Shown here piece by piece: positions 34,294 to 44,181 of a DNA stretch of 64,000 nucleotides. The notes under the pieces were generated by a model, which did not search any database, was not told the DNA's origin, and saw nothing but the letters and a program-made list of their open reading frames with translations. Position 1 is the stretch's first letter. Each line of letters opens with the position of its first letter. The stretch is taken from NCBI GenBank assembly GCA_027038965.1, contig JALWFG010000011.1:124001-188000 (forward strand), written 5' to 3'. Made by a program: the position numbers and the translations under genes. Source of the DNA: Candidatus Desulfofervidaceae bacterium. Its GTDB lineage: Bacteria; Desulfobacterota; Desulfofervidia; Desulfofervidales; Desulfofervidaceae.

Positions 34294-37023
34294 ATGTTTA
34301 TTGTGCCGTCCTTAAAGCCTTTATACTTCACACTAGCCCCTTTTCATGTTATTGAAAGCAACGTGTTGCGACGGATTGTTTTAGGAATAATGATTTTGTG
34401 TTTAGGAGGACTTATGGAAGCAAAGGTCAAGGCGCAGTCCCTACAAATCTGGAAAGAACCTTCTGGGTTAGAAGTGGTTTTTCAGTCAACAAGAACTGAG
34501 GACGACAATAATACTACCCCCGCTGTTGCTATCCAAATATGGGTAAAGACAGGAAGCACACATGAAAAAGAAAATGAAGCGGGCATCAGCCATTTTATAG
34601 AACACATGGTATTTAAGGGCACCAAACACTATCAGCCCAGCAAAATTGCAGGGCTCATAGAGGGTAACGGTGGGGCCATTAATGCCTATACCAGTTTTGA
34701 TTATACAGTCTTCCACGTAATAATGCCCAAAGACAAGTGGCAGGTGGGATTGAACATCCTTTCTGATATGGTCCAACACGCTGTCTTTGATCCCCAAGAG
34801 TTGGAAAGTGAAAGGCAGGTAGTCTTGGAGGAAATCAGAAGAGACAAAGATTCGCCATATTATGTGCTCTCGGACAGCCTTTTTGCTACTGTGTATAAGA
34901 AATATCCTTACCGCCGTCCTATTATTGGATATGAAAAAGTCGTAAAAAGACTTTCTCGCCAAGATGTTCTTGCCTATTATCAGAAATGGTATTGTCCCTC
35001 TAATATGGTTTTGGTAGTGGTGGGGGATATAGAGAGAAACAAGTTAGAAAAGGAAATTAAAAGACTTTTTCCCCAAGAGGCAGTTTGTAAGGCTCAATTT
35101 TATCCCCCCAAAGAGCCTAAACAAAGGAAGTTAAGATTGAAAGTGCTTTCTAAACCCTTCAAAGAGACCTATTTTGCCCTGGCCTTTCCCATCCCAGGGT
35201 TAGGGCATCCTGATGTTTATGCCTTAGATGTCCTTTCTGAAATCCTAGGCGAGGGAAATAGCTCTCGTTTAAATCTGCATTTAAAGTTAAAAAAGGCATT
35301 GGTGCATTCTATTGCCACTCATGCCTTTACCCCTATGGGACCAGGGGCATTTGCCTTTCAGGTTGTTTGTGAAGAAGACAAACTAAAACCTGCCCTCAAG
35401 GAAATTTTCTCTGAGATAGAAAAGATTAAAACCCAAGGGGTTTCTCCTTCAGAACTTGAAAAGGCCAAGCTAAATTTAGAATCAGACTTTATCTATGACC
35501 AAGAGACCATGGAAGGGTGGGCAAGGACGCTAGGAGTATTTCAAGTCACAGAAGGCAATGCTCAGAAATATAGAGAATATGTGCAAAAAATTAGGGCTGT
35601 AACTGCCAAAGAGGTAAAGGAGGTAGCTTGCAAATATCTTTCTTTGAACAAACTTTCGCTTGTTGCGGTTTTGCCTGAAACATCCTCACAAAAGCTGACT
35701 CCAAATGATGTAATTGCCTTATGGCCTCAAAAGCGGCTGACTCAAAAGGCGATTGGAGGCGAGGTCAATAAAGGAGCCACTCAAAAATTCGTTTTAAAAA
35801 ATGGCCTTACCTTACTGGTAAAGGAGAACCACCGGTTACCTACCTTTGCTGTAAGCGCGGTTTTTATGGGAGGACTTAGGGTAGAAACCGAAGACACAAA
35901 TGGTATTTGTCACTTTGTTTCTCAGATGCTCACCCGAGGGACTCATAAATATTCAGCAGAAGAGATTGCCCAGCGGGTTGACCGAATGGCAGCCAGCCTT
36001 GATACCTTTTCTGGCTGGAACACCTTTGGCGCGACAGGGCATGGCCTTTCCCGCTTTTTCTCGGATTTTATTTCTCTCTTTGCTGAGATAATTAAAGAAC
36101 CTTCTTTTGAGCCTGAGGAAATTGAAAAGGTGCGGATGCTTACCTTGGCCTCTATTAAGCAAAAGGAAGATCGGCCGTCAGCCTTGGCCATTTCTGAATT
36201 TTATCGAATTCTATTTGGCAAACATCCCTATCATATGGACATTTGGGGGACTCCTCAAACAGTTTCTAAGTTTAGGCAAAATGACCTAAAAAAATTCTAT
36301 GAAACCTATGCTGTTCCTACCAATATGGTTCTGAGCGTTGTAGGGGACGTAAATACTCATGAGGTGTATGAAACCATAAAAAGGCTTTTTGGCGATTGGT
36401 CTCAACAGAGGACAGGGCCAGGAGAAAAGGTCCAGCTTTCCAAACCACCCCTGCCTTTGAGGCCCCAAAAACCGATTATAGGCCGAAGGAAACTAGACAA
36501 AGAGCAGATTCATTTTGTGCTTGGAAATCTAGGTCCCAGCATTTACGCACGGGATAAATATGCCCTAACTTTGCTTGATGCAATCTTGTCTGGACAAGGA
36601 GGTCGGCTTTTTATCAATTTGAGGGATAAACAAGGATTGGCTTATGCCCTGAGTTTCTTGCATCGGGAAGGCCTGGATACAGGGATGTGGGGCGTGTATA
36701 TGGCTACAAGCAAGACAAGGCTCGATGAGGCGGTAAAAGGGGTTATAAAAGAACTAAACCAATTGAAGGAATCTGGTGTAACCAAGGAGGAGCTTAAACG
36801 AGCCAAAGAATATGTCCTTGGAAACTTTGCTATTGGGCTTCAAACCAATTCTCAACAGGCCCTTTCTATGGCCCTAAATGAGAGATATGGACTTGGCTAC
36901 AATTATGATAAGATTTTCATCCAGGAAATAAAAAGGTTAACTCTCAGAGACCTAAGGCAAGTTATTAAAAAATACATTACACCCAATGCGTATGTGCTCA
37001 CCTTTGTAGGCCCTATAGATTAA
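34294..37023 (+). CDS. M16 zinc peptidase, two-unit (active plus inactive half), exported
   Basis: A 909-residue insulinase-type peptidase. An N-terminal hydrophobic segment (~28-42) looks like a signal peptide. The first unit (~50-480) has the inverted zinc motif HFIEH near residue 105 with the downstream Glu in VVLEEIRRD. The second unit (~495-909) keeps the fold (GICHFVSQMLTRGTH), but the HxxEH positions read HFVSQ, so it is non-catalytic and carries a later R/Y substrate pair (the GRLFINLRDKQGLAYAL region). Many bacteria make these halves as two proteins; here they are fused. Probably processes periplasmic peptides. Start has GGAG five bases upstream. Confidence 0.9.
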   Translation: MFIVPSLKPLYFTLAPFHVIESNVLRRIVLGIMILCLGGLMEAKVKAQSLQIWKEPSGLEVVFQSTRTEDDNNTTPAVAIQIWVKTGSTHEKENEAGISHFIEHMVFKGTKHYQPSKIAGLIEGNGGAINAYTSFDYTVFHVIMPKDKWQVGLNILSDMVQHAVFDPQELESERQVVLEEIRRDKDSPYYVLSDSLFATVYKKYPYRRPIIGYEKVVKRLSRQDVLAYYQKWYCPSNMVLVVVGDIERNKLEKEIKRLFPQEAVCKAQFYPPKEPKQRKLRLKVLSKPFKETYFALAFPIPGLGHPDVYALDVLSEILGEGNSSRLNLHLKLKKALVHSIATHAFTPMGPGAFAFQVVCEEDKLKPALKEIFSEIEKIKTQGVSPSELEKAKLNLESDFIYDQETMEGWARTLGVFQVTEGNAQKYREYVQKIRAVTAKEVKEVACKYLSLNKLSLVAVLPETSSQKLTPNDVIALWPQKRLTQKAIGGEVNKGATQKFVLKNGLTLLVKENHRLPTFAVSAVFMGGLRVETEDTNGICHFVSQMLTRGTHKYSAEEIAQRVDRMAASLDTFSGWNTFGATGHGLSRFFSDFISLFAEIIKEPSFEPEEIEKVRMLTLASIKQKEDRPSALAISEFYRILFGKHPYHMDIWGTPQTVSKFRQNDLKKFYETYAVPTNMVLSVVGDVNTHEVYETIKRLFGDWSQQRTGPGEKVQLSKPPLPLRPQKPIIGRRKLDKEQIHFVLGNLGPSIYARDKYALTLLDAILSGQGGRLFINLRDKQGLAYALSFLHREGLDTGMWGVYMATSKTRLDEAVKGVIKELNQLKESGVTKEELKRAKEYVLGNFAIGLQTNSQQALSMALNERYGLGYNYDKIFIQEIKRLTLRDLRQVIKKYITPNAYVLTFVGPID

Positions 37024-37132
37024 GTTGTTTTTTAAATAGAAGGATTTGCAATTTGGAGTTTATCTTCTTCTCACTATTTGCTTTACTCTCACTTGTGTTT
37101 TTTTGCTTCAACTGTGGTTTGAGAATATAAAC

Positions 37133-37161
37133 TTGATTTTTGCTTTTAAAACAATTATTCT
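37133..37161 (+). promoter_or_regulatory. Sigma70 promoter, predicted leaderless start of DHH gene
   Basis: TTGATT, 17 bases, TATTCT, ending six bases before the ATG at 37168. No Shine-Dalgarno in between. Confidence 0.7.
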
Positions 37162-37167
37162 AATTTC

Positions 37168-38163
37168 ATGTTCTTTCGGTTTAAAAGGGAAAAACTTCAA
37201 AGACTCTTTGAAGTTTTGAATCACAACGACAGATTAGGAATCTTTATTATGCCTGACCCTGATGCTATTTCTAGCGCTTGGGCCTTAAAACGATTGTTAA
37301 AGAACAAGGTGGGTGGAAGCGATATTATCATGGTAAGAAAGACAGAACGGCTTGATAACTTGGCCATGATAAGACTCCTTCATATCCCCTTACGTTTTCT
37401 TTCAGATATTGCCCCTGATAGTTATACCAAATTGGCCATTGTTGATTCCCAGCCGCAGCATTTAAAAGAATTGGAACAATTAAAATTTGATATTATTATT
37501 GACCACCATCCATGCCAAACAGAACTCAATGTTCCTTTTCAAGATATCAATCCTGATTATGGGGCTACAGCCACCATGCTGACCGAGTACCTCAAGGGGC
37601 TTCAAATCAAACCTTCTACCTATTTGGCCACCGCCCTTTTTTATGGAATTAAGACCGATACTCATAACTTTACCCTGCGAGGGGTAGAGAATGATATCAG
37701 GGCCTTTCGTTACCTATTTAACTATGTTAATCAGACTGTCCTCCGTAAGATAGAGACCTCAGAGCTTAGCCTTAAAAATCTATCCTACTTTAAGAAGGCC
37801 TTTAATTCTATGGAAATTAATCTAAAGCGGCATAGTGTTTTTTCCTTTTTAGGAAAGGTGGATTCTGCAGATATCTGCGTGATTTTAGCGGATTTTTTGC
37901 TCAGGATTTATGAGATATCTTGGAGCATTGTGGCGGGTTTGATAGAAGATATGTTGGTAATCATTTTTCGCAGTAGCGGATATCGGCGTAATGCTGGGCA
38001 GTTAGCAACTAAGCTCTTTGGGGAATTGGGAAAAGCAGGAGGCCACAAGGAAATGGCTAGGGCAGAAATCCCACTGGAAAAATTGAAACCAGTTTTAAAA
38101 CAACAAACCCAACAAGAAATTAAAACTTTTCTTAAAAACAAACTTAGAATGATGGGGTTATAA
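37168..38163 (+). CDS. DHH/DHHA1 phosphoesterase, NrnA-like
   Basis: A 331-residue DHH-superfamily protein. The metal motifs are MPDPDAIS near residue 27, AIVDSQP near 92, IIDHHPC near 111 and GIKTDTHNF near 161. DHHA1 motif GGHKEMARAEI near residue 292. The architecture fits oligoribonucleases / pAp phosphatases (NrnA) and the transmembrane-less cyclic-di-nucleotide hydrolases; the substrate is not settled. Three bases separate it from the next gene. Confidence 0.85.
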   Translation: MFFRFKREKLQRLFEVLNHNDRLGIFIMPDPDAISSAWALKRLLKNKVGGSDIIMVRKTERLDNLAMIRLLHIPLRFLSDIAPDSYTKLAIVDSQPQHLKELEQLKFDIIIDHHPCQTELNVPFQDINPDYGATATMLTEYLKGLQIKPSTYLATALFYGIKTDTHNFTLRGVENDIRAFRYLFNYVNQTVLRKIETSELSLKNLSYFKKAFNSMEINLKRHSVFSFLGKVDSADICVILADFLLRIYEISWSIVAGLIEDMLVIIFRSSGYRRNAGQLATKLFGELGKAGGHKEMARAEIPLEKLKPVLKQQTQQEIKTFLKNKLRMMGL

Positions 38164-38165
38164 AA

Positions 38166-39221
38166 ATGCCGCTTCCATTAGAACAGCTTAGTTATCAGGA
38201 AAGATTAGCACGTTTTTTGTACTTTTACTTACAAGAAGAACTGGATAAAGTGCTTATTAAAAAAGCCCTGATTGATTCCTTTGACCGGTTTTGGGAACAA
38301 GGTCAAGACTATCCTTTTGTAGATAAGCGAGAGTTAAAACCCAGGGCCCGAATCTATGAAAAGGAGTATGCCTTGCATAATGCCTTTTTGGTGATTTTTA
38401 CCGAAGGTAGTCTTCCCAGCCACTGTAAGCGTTATGTCCGCTTTTTTGAGACCAACAAACTTATCAAGGAAAACCTTGAATATGTAGCCGACTTTAAGCT
38501 TTATAAGGATTTTACCAAAAATCTAGCCTATTTTGAGCAAAGCGACTTTTTTACCCTTTTAGAACAGCTTCTTCCTGTGGACTATGCCCTATTGATTCAA
38601 AAGGATAGCACTATCAAAAGGACTCGTTATACTCTTTCTCACTTTCGGGTTAAAATAGATTGGCCTATTGATGCTGCTGCCGAGGACCTGGCCAAGTCCT
38701 TACGTTATGTATCTAAGGACCTTTATGAAAAAGGAGAAAAATATGCCGAGATGCTTCAACAAAAGTTGTTTGAGTATTATAGCTTTCATCATACGGCTGG
38801 GGGCAGGCGCACCGCCGCCATCATTGCAGCTCAATACTTAAAAAGCCTTGATTTCATTGCTACCATTTATGTAGCTAGCACCAGTTGCCGCACCCTTACC
38901 AAAATCAGGACCGATGATAAATTAAGCAAATATGTCCTTTTCCGTCTGTCCAATGAGGAAATAAAGGAAATTGCCGAAACAAACGGAATGACTGAGGAAA
39001 AATTTGAAAAAACTTACCTCTTTCACCGTTTTAAAGACTACGGCGTGGGTCTGTTTCAGGTAACCTATGTCCATACTGAATATTCTACCCCACCGGCCGA
39101 TGGCAAACTGCGAGAGCTTAACCCTGATTATTACTGGTTGGTAGTAGATAAGCAACTTCTTCTGCCAAACTTTAAACAAACCGATGCCCGACCATTGGTT
39201 TATAAGACATTATATGCTTAG
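38166..39221 (+). CDS. Protein of unknown function
   Basis: A 351-residue predicted soluble protein; I do not recognise its family. It is rich in Tyr, Phe and Lys, with mostly helical predicted content in the first 200 residues and a more mixed second half. A run HHTAGGRRTAAIIAAQYL near residue 215 looks like a nucleotide- or phosphate-binding loop followed by a helix. A later Cys lies in YVASTSCRTLTKIR. No signal peptide or membrane segment. It sits between a DHH phosphoesterase (three bases away) and the trehalose fusion (13 bases to the next start), so it is in the trehalose operon. Confidence 0.8.
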   Translation: MPLPLEQLSYQERLARFLYFYLQEELDKVLIKKALIDSFDRFWEQGQDYPFVDKRELKPRARIYEKEYALHNAFLVIFTEGSLPSHCKRYVRFFETNKLIKENLEYVADFKLYKDFTKNLAYFEQSDFFTLLEQLLPVDYALLIQKDSTIKRTRYTLSHFRVKIDWPIDAAAEDLAKSLRYVSKDLYEKGEKYAEMLQQKLFEYYSFHHTAGGRRTAAIIAAQYLKSLDFIATIYVASTSCRTLTKIRTDDKLSKYVLFRLSNEEIKEIAETNGMTEEKFEKTYLFHRFKDYGVGLFQVTYVHTEYSTPPADGKLRELNPDYYWLVVDKQLLLPNFKQTDARPLVYKTLYA

Positions 39222-39234
39222 AAAAAGGGAAAAA

Positions 39235-41436
39235 ATGAAGCGAATGGTAATTGTTTCTAATCGTCTTCATCTTAATGTCATTAAAAAAGGCAAAAAGTTA
39301 GTTTTTCAAAGAAGTGCTGGAGGATTGGCTACTGGTTTGGCCTCATTCTATAAGCACTATCACACCTTTTGGATTGGCTGGCCGGGAGTCGTCAATGAAG
39401 GGCTTAAAGGCATTGATAAAACTCAAATTATAGAAAGATTAAAAGCAGAAAGGAGTTATCCTATTTTTTTATCCCAAAAGGATGTTGACCTTTATTATCA
39501 TGGTTTTGCCAACAAAACCATTTGGCCTTTGTTCCACTATTTCCCGTCTTATACCCAATATAACCAGCAATTCTGGGATGGTTACAAAAATGTTAATCAA
39601 AAATTTTGTGAGGAAATCATTACCCAAATAAAGCCTCAAGATGTTGTCTGGGTTCATGATTATCACTTGATGCTTCTGCCACGGTTAATTAGAAAGAGGA
39701 TGCCTGAAGCCACGATAGGATTTTTTCTTCATATTCCCTTTCCTTCTTATGAGCTATTTCGGTTGCTACCTTGGAGGGAGGAAATCCTTAAAGGGCTTAT
39801 GGGGGCAGACCTAATTGGGTTTCATAATTACGATTATGCCTTAAACTTTTTGAATAGCATTCGGCGTCTTTTGGGTTATGAACACACCATTGGTCAAATA
39901 GAGGTCAATAACCGCATTATCAAAGTGGATGCCTTTCCTATGGGTATCAATTACGAAAAGTTTGCTAAGGCCTTCCAAATTTCAAAGGTGGCCAAAGAAA
40001 TTGCCAGGGTAAAGGAGAAAATAGGACAAAGAAAGATTTTGCTTTCTATTGACCGGTTAGATTACACAAAGGGGATTCCTCAGCGGCTGGAGGCATTTGA
40101 GGCCTTTTTAGAAAAATACCCCAGATTTAAAGGGAAAGTAAGTCTCATTTTGGTGGTAGTGCCTTCAAGAACCAAGGTAGAGTATTATGCCTCTTTAAAA
40201 AGACAAATAGACGAAATGGTGGGACGAATCAACGGCAAATACAGTACAATTGGTTGGACTCCAATCTGGTATCTTTACCGTCTTTTACCATTTGAACAGT
40301 TAACAGCCCTTTACAATGTGTCTGATGTGGCGGTGATTACCCCTTTAAGGGATGGCATGAACCTGATTGCCAAGGAATTTATTGCTAGTAAAGAAAATAA
40401 ACCTGGGATGCTGATTTTGAGTGAAATGGCTGGGGCGGTAAAGGAATTAGGAGAAAGCATTGTTGTTAACCCCAATAACAAAACTGCCTTTGTGGAGGCC
40501 ATTAAAACGGCCTTGGAAATGAAAGAGGAAGACCAGATTTTAATTAATTCCTCCATGCAAAGTCGGCTCAAACGCTATAATGTAGAGCGATGGGCCCGTG
40601 ATTTTATGGAGAAACTTTCCCAGATAAAGAGTGTTCAACACAATCTAAACAAAAAGATGTTAGATCAAAAGTCCCAAGATGTGATCAAACAGCATTATAT
40701 GAGGGCAACCTCTTCCCTATTTTTTCTTGACTATGATGGTACCCTTATTCCCTTTGCCAGCACGCCTCAAGAGGCGCTCCCTGACGAAAGGCTTTTAAGC
40801 CTGCTTTCAGAACTATCTCAAAGGGCGGAATTGGTTATTATTAGTGGTCGTGATAAGGATAGCTTAGAAAAATTTTTTCCTGATTTGGATGTCTCTTTTG
40901 TGGCAGAGCATGGTGTGTGGATAAAAGAAAGGAACAAGAATTGGGAACTTATAGAACCACTCCAAAACGAATGGAAGAAGGAAATAAGGCCTATTCTTGA
41001 ACTCTATGTGGACAGAACCCCTGGGGCGTTTATTGAAGAAAAAGACTTTTCTCTGGTTTGGCACTATCGCAAGGCAGACCCTGAGCTGGCGGTGGTAAGG
41101 GCCAGGGAGTTAAAGGATGCCCTTTTACATCTTACCTCAAATCTCAATTTAGGGATTCTTGAAGGGAATAAGGTCATTGAGGTAAAAAATGTGGGCATTA
41201 ATAAGGGACTGGCGGCTGTAAAGTGGCTTAGTAGGAAAGAATGGGATTTCATCTTGGCCATTGGGGATGATTGGACAGATGAAGACTTATTTAATGTTCT
41301 TCCTCAAAAAGCATACTCCATAAAGGTTGGATTGACTTATTCTAAGGCTCGGTATAATGTTCCTTCCTACCAGCAGGTGAGAAACTTTTTGTCTTATTTG
41401 GCCGATATTAATACCCAGACCCTGGGAAAAGGGTGA
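39235..41436 (+). CDS. Bifunctional trehalose-6-phosphate synthase / phosphatase
   Basis: A 733-residue fusion. Residues ~1-465 are a GT20 synthase: SNRLHLNV and RSAGGLATGL at the N-terminus, WVHDYHLMLLPRLIR near 140, SIDRLDYTKGI near 272 and RDGMNLIAKEF near 373. Residues ~490-730 are a HAD phosphatase: FLDYDGTLIPFAS near 500, IISGRDKDSLE near 544 and AIGDDWTDEDLF near 680. It makes trehalose from UDP-glucose and glucose-6-phosphate in one chain. I took the ATG at 39235 (AAAAAGGGA upstream); an ATG at 39184 lies inside the previous gene. Confidence 0.94.
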   Translation: MKRMVIVSNRLHLNVIKKGKKLVFQRSAGGLATGLASFYKHYHTFWIGWPGVVNEGLKGIDKTQIIERLKAERSYPIFLSQKDVDLYYHGFANKTIWPLFHYFPSYTQYNQQFWDGYKNVNQKFCEEIITQIKPQDVVWVHDYHLMLLPRLIRKRMPEATIGFFLHIPFPSYELFRLLPWREEILKGLMGADLIGFHNYDYALNFLNSIRRLLGYEHTIGQIEVNNRIIKVDAFPMGINYEKFAKAFQISKVAKEIARVKEKIGQRKILLSIDRLDYTKGIPQRLEAFEAFLEKYPRFKGKVSLILVVVPSRTKVEYYASLKRQIDEMVGRINGKYSTIGWTPIWYLYRLLPFEQLTALYNVSDVAVITPLRDGMNLIAKEFIASKENKPGMLILSEMAGAVKELGESIVVNPNNKTAFVEAIKTALEMKEEDQILINSSMQSRLKRYNVERWARDFMEKLSQIKSVQHNLNKKMLDQKSQDVIKQHYMRATSSLFFLDYDGTLIPFASTPQEALPDERLLSLLSELSQRAELVIISGRDKDSLEKFFPDLDVSFVAEHGVWIKERNKNWELIEPLQNEWKKEIRPILELYVDRTPGAFIEEKDFSLVWHYRKADPELAVVRARELKDALLHLTSNLNLGILEGNKVIEVKNVGINKGLAAVKWLSRKEWDFILAIGDDWTDEDLFNVLPQKAYSIKVGLTYSKARYNVPSYQQVRNFLSYLADINTQTLGKG

Positions 41437-41508
41437 GAATGATGTGCTAATGTGGTAATACAAACGCTCTAAGCAATAAAGCTTTCTATTTTAGTAAGGG
41501 GTATTTTT

Positions 41509-42177
41509 ATGGAAGAAACCACACCCTTTGCAGTTAAAGATTGTGCTTTGATTTCCATTGCCACAGGCGTTAGGGTCCAAACCCTCAGGGAACTAAAGGA
41601 TAAATTGAGCACCGTTCATCCAGGAAGCATTTATTACCACTTCTGGGGGCGGCTGCTATTGCCTCGGTTTGAGGAAACCGAATATCATAATGATTTTGCC
41701 ACTTGGGTTTATCAGGAACTCAGGGATGATGTTTTGGCCGAGCGCTTAGCGGCCGTAGACCCTTTGGAGTTTAGCGATATTGATGACTTAAGGAACGAAC
41801 TTATAGAAATTATTGAAGAAAGGTTGGATGAATTAGAATACATTCCCTGGGCCAAGTCAGAATTTCATTTCAAAAGGGCCCAAATTGTAGTATTTGATAC
41901 CCATCACCGCATTCATGATCCTAAAGAATTGGCTCAAATTGTGCCTAAGATGACTTTAAGTAGCATCTTTTATCACTTTATAGAGGCCAGGAGACGTACC
42001 CCTGAGCATATAGACGATTTTCGAAGTTGGCTTTTGGGATTTGATGGAAAGTACAAAGGTCTCTGTCAAAGTTTGGCCAGTATAGACCCCTATTTTACTC
42101 CTCTTAGCACCTTGAGAGAAAAATTAATAGAGGTGTTTTCAAACTATTTTGAGACCGCATTTGAGGGAGAAAAATGA
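41509..42177 (+). CDS. DUF5752 family protein
   Basis: A 222-residue soluble acidic protein of two similar halves. Each has a (S/T)-(I/L)-(F/Y)-Y-H-F motif (HPGSIYYHFWGRLLLPRF near 37 and LSSIFYHFIEARRRTP near 157) followed by a D-F-x-x-W (NDFATWVYQEL, DDFRSWLLGF). This family is found beside trehalose synthase genes; its job is not established. An AAGGGG site precedes the ATG and its stop overlaps the treT start by four bases, which links it to that enzyme. Confidence 0.8.
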   Translation: MEETTPFAVKDCALISIATGVRVQTLRELKDKLSTVHPGSIYYHFWGRLLLPRFEETEYHNDFATWVYQELRDDVLAERLAAVDPLEFSDIDDLRNELIEIIEERLDELEYIPWAKSEFHFKRAQIVVFDTHHRIHDPKELAQIVPKMTLSSIFYHFIEARRRTPEHIDDFRSWLLGFDGKYKGLCQSLASIDPYFTPLSTLREKLIEVFSNYFETAFEGEK

Positions 42178-43412
42178 TAAATCTTGAGTCCTATGCCGAA
42201 ATTGTAGGCCAGGATGTCATAGAACATTTACATCAATTGGCGGAAAGGCTTAAAGGGGTAAAGGTGATACATGTGAATTCTACCCGTGAAGGTGGGGGGG
42301 TGGCAGAAATCTTAAGGAGACTTGTTCCCTTAATGCAAGAATTAGGCCTTGAAGTTAGCTGGGAGGTAATTACAGGTGACCCTCGTTTTTTTCACTGCAC
42401 CAAGACAATGCACAATGCCCTTCAGGGCAAGAGGGTAGGTATTTCGGCCCAGGAAATTGCCCACTATGAGGAAATCAACCAAAAAAATGCCGTCCTTTTA
42501 TGTCCCCGCCTAGAAGAGGCCGATGTGGTGTTTGTTCATGACCCTCAACCCGCGGCCCTAATTAAGTTTTGTTCAAACCGCAAAGGGAAGTGGATTTGGC
42601 GCTGCCATATTGATATCAGCAAGCCCTACCGCCCCGTCTGGAAATATTTAAGACAATTTGTCGTTTCCTATGATGCCAGTGTCTTTCATTTGGCCGATTT
42701 TGCTCAGCCTTTACCCCATCTTCAATTTTTGATTCCCCCGAGTATCGATCCTTTAAGTGAAAAAAACATAGAGCTCTCTTCAGAAGAAATAAGGGAGACC
42801 TATGAAAGGTTTGGAGTGGATTTAGAACGTCCTATAACGCTTCAGGTCTCTCGCTTTGATCGGTTTAAGGACCCTATTGGGGTAATTGAGGCCTATAAAT
42901 TGGCCAAGAAATTCATTCCTTCCCTTCAGTTGGTATTGGCAGGCGGTGGAGCCCAGGATGATCCTGAAGGGCAGATTGTCCTAGAAGAAGTAAAACAGGT
43001 TTCTCAAGAAGATCCCGATATCCATGTCCTTTTTTTGCCAGCCAATGCCCATCGGACCGTGAATGCCTTACAACGAGGGGCAGACATTGTGCTTCAAAAG
43101 TCTATTAAGGAGGGATTTGGTCTTACTGTAACTGAAGCCATGTGGAAAGAAAAACCGGTAATTGGGGGGAACGCCGGAGGGATAAGGCTTCAGGTAGTCA
43201 ATCATCACACAGGTTTTCTTGTCAGCACACCAGAAGGGGCTGCTTTGAGGATGCGGTATCTTTTCCAGAATCCCCACAAAAGGAAACAGATGGGAGAAAA
43301 GGCCAAAAAGTTTGTCTTAGAAAATTTTTTAATCACCCGCCACCTTCGGGATTACCTTACCTTAATGGTTAGCCTTCTTTACAATGTGGAAGAGAGAATA
43401 GAACTGGGATAA
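42174..43412 (+). CDS. treT: Trehalose glycosyltransferring synthase TreT (GT4)
   Basis: A 412-residue retaining GT4 enzyme that joins NDP-glucose and glucose to trehalose in one reversible step. N-terminal HVNSTREGGGVAEILRRLVP near residue 35, then HDPQPAALI, WRCHIDIS near 142, and the nucleotide-sugar motif SIKEGFGLTVTEAMWKEKPVIGG (as two blocks, from about residue 308). Length and motifs match archaeal and bacterial TreT. With the TPS-TPP fusion upstream, the cell has two separate trehalose routes in one operon. Confidence 0.9.
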   Translation: MINLESYAEIVGQDVIEHLHQLAERLKGVKVIHVNSTREGGGVAEILRRLVPLMQELGLEVSWEVITGDPRFFHCTKTMHNALQGKRVGISAQEIAHYEEINQKNAVLLCPRLEEADVVFVHDPQPAALIKFCSNRKGKWIWRCHIDISKPYRPVWKYLRQFVVSYDASVFHLADFAQPLPHLQFLIPPSIDPLSEKNIELSSEEIRETYERFGVDLERPITLQVSRFDRFKDPIGVIEAYKLAKKFIPSLQLVLAGGGAQDDPEGQIVLEEVKQVSQEDPDIHVLFLPANAHRTVNALQRGADIVLQKSIKEGFGLTVTEAMWKEKPVIGGNAGGIRLQVVNHHTGFLVSTPEGAALRMRYLFQNPHKRKQMGEKAKKFVLENFLITRHLRDYLTLMVSLLYNVEERIELG

Positions 43413-43466
43413 CCTGGGTTTATGCAAAATTGCCGTTATTTTTTCCTATTTGGTGCCCTTGAGTTC

Positions 43467-43495
43467 TTGACCATCGTTCCCTTATGTGTTAATTA
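43467..43495 (+). promoter_or_regulatory. Possible sigma70 promoter of TPR gene
   Basis: TTGACC, 17 bases, TAATTA, ending seven bases before the ATG at 43503. Good -35, poor -10. Counted among the candidate leaderless starts with lower weight. Confidence 0.45.
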
Positions 43496-43502
43496 GCCTA
43501 GC

Positions 43503-44171
43503 ATGGTTAGAAAGATTAAGAAAAAGAGACCAATTGCTGCACCTGATGAATTTATCGCCCTACCCAATCGAATTTTGGATTATATAAGAGATAATTGGCA
43601 AAAATGGGTAAATATAGCCTTAGGGTGTCTTATTGTTTTCTGTCTCATTTTTATTGTGAAATACTGGTGGCAAAAAAAGAGGGAGCATGTGCTCCTTTCC
43701 TATACAGAGGCAGAGCAGCTTTTGGCTCAAGGACAAGTGGAAAGGGCAGAAAAAATTTTAAGGAGTGTAAGAGGTAGCCATGCAAAAATAGCCAAGTTTG
43801 CCGCTTTAGACCTCGCCTATATTGCTGAGCATAAAGGGAAGCTAGAAGATGCGGCTAAAGAGTATCAATTTTTTTTCAAAAGGGCCTCAAAAACAAATAG
43901 CCTTCTTCCCTATGTGTTTCACGCTATTTCTTGTGATTACATAAATGCAGGCCGTCAAATTGAAGCCCAGCGGTTTTTGAATAGGCTAATAAAAAGATTT
44001 CCCAAGCACCCCCTTGCTGCTTGGGCCTATTTAAATCAAGGGTTGCTATTGGAGAAAAAGAGGCCCAAAGAGGCCCTGAAACTATATCGTAAATGTGTGA
44101 AATCCAAAGACAATCCATTTGTACCAGCTTGGTTGGAACTTAAAATAAAAACAATTTCTTCAGAAGGTTAG
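43503..44171 (+). CDS. Membrane-anchored TPR protein, YfgM-like
   Basis: A 222-residue protein with a basic N-terminus, one membrane segment (~37-58, [19 protein letters not shown]) and a periplasmic helical-repeat domain. Repeats such as [36 protein letters not shown] and [19 protein letters not shown] are tetratricopeptide-like. This layout matches YfgM-type ancillary proteins of the Sec translocon and periplasmic chaperone network. The precise partner is unknown. Confidence 0.75.
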   Translation: MVRKIKKKRPIAAPDEFIALPNRILDYIRDNWQKWVNIALGCLIVFCLIFIVKYWWQKKREHVLLSYTEAEQLLAQGQVERAEKILRSVRGSHAKIAKFAALDLAYIAEHKGKLEDAAKEYQFFFKRASKTNSLLPYVFHAISCDYINAGRQIEAQRFLNRLIKRFPKHPLAAWAYLNQGLLLEKKRPKEALKLYRKCVKSKDNPFVPAWLELKIKTISSEG

Positions 44172-44181
44172 GGAGCGGGCA

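Noticed and set aside
36286-36468. Several short antisense frames inside the M16 peptidase gene
   Set aside because: They overlap one another and the long sense gene and have no start signals.
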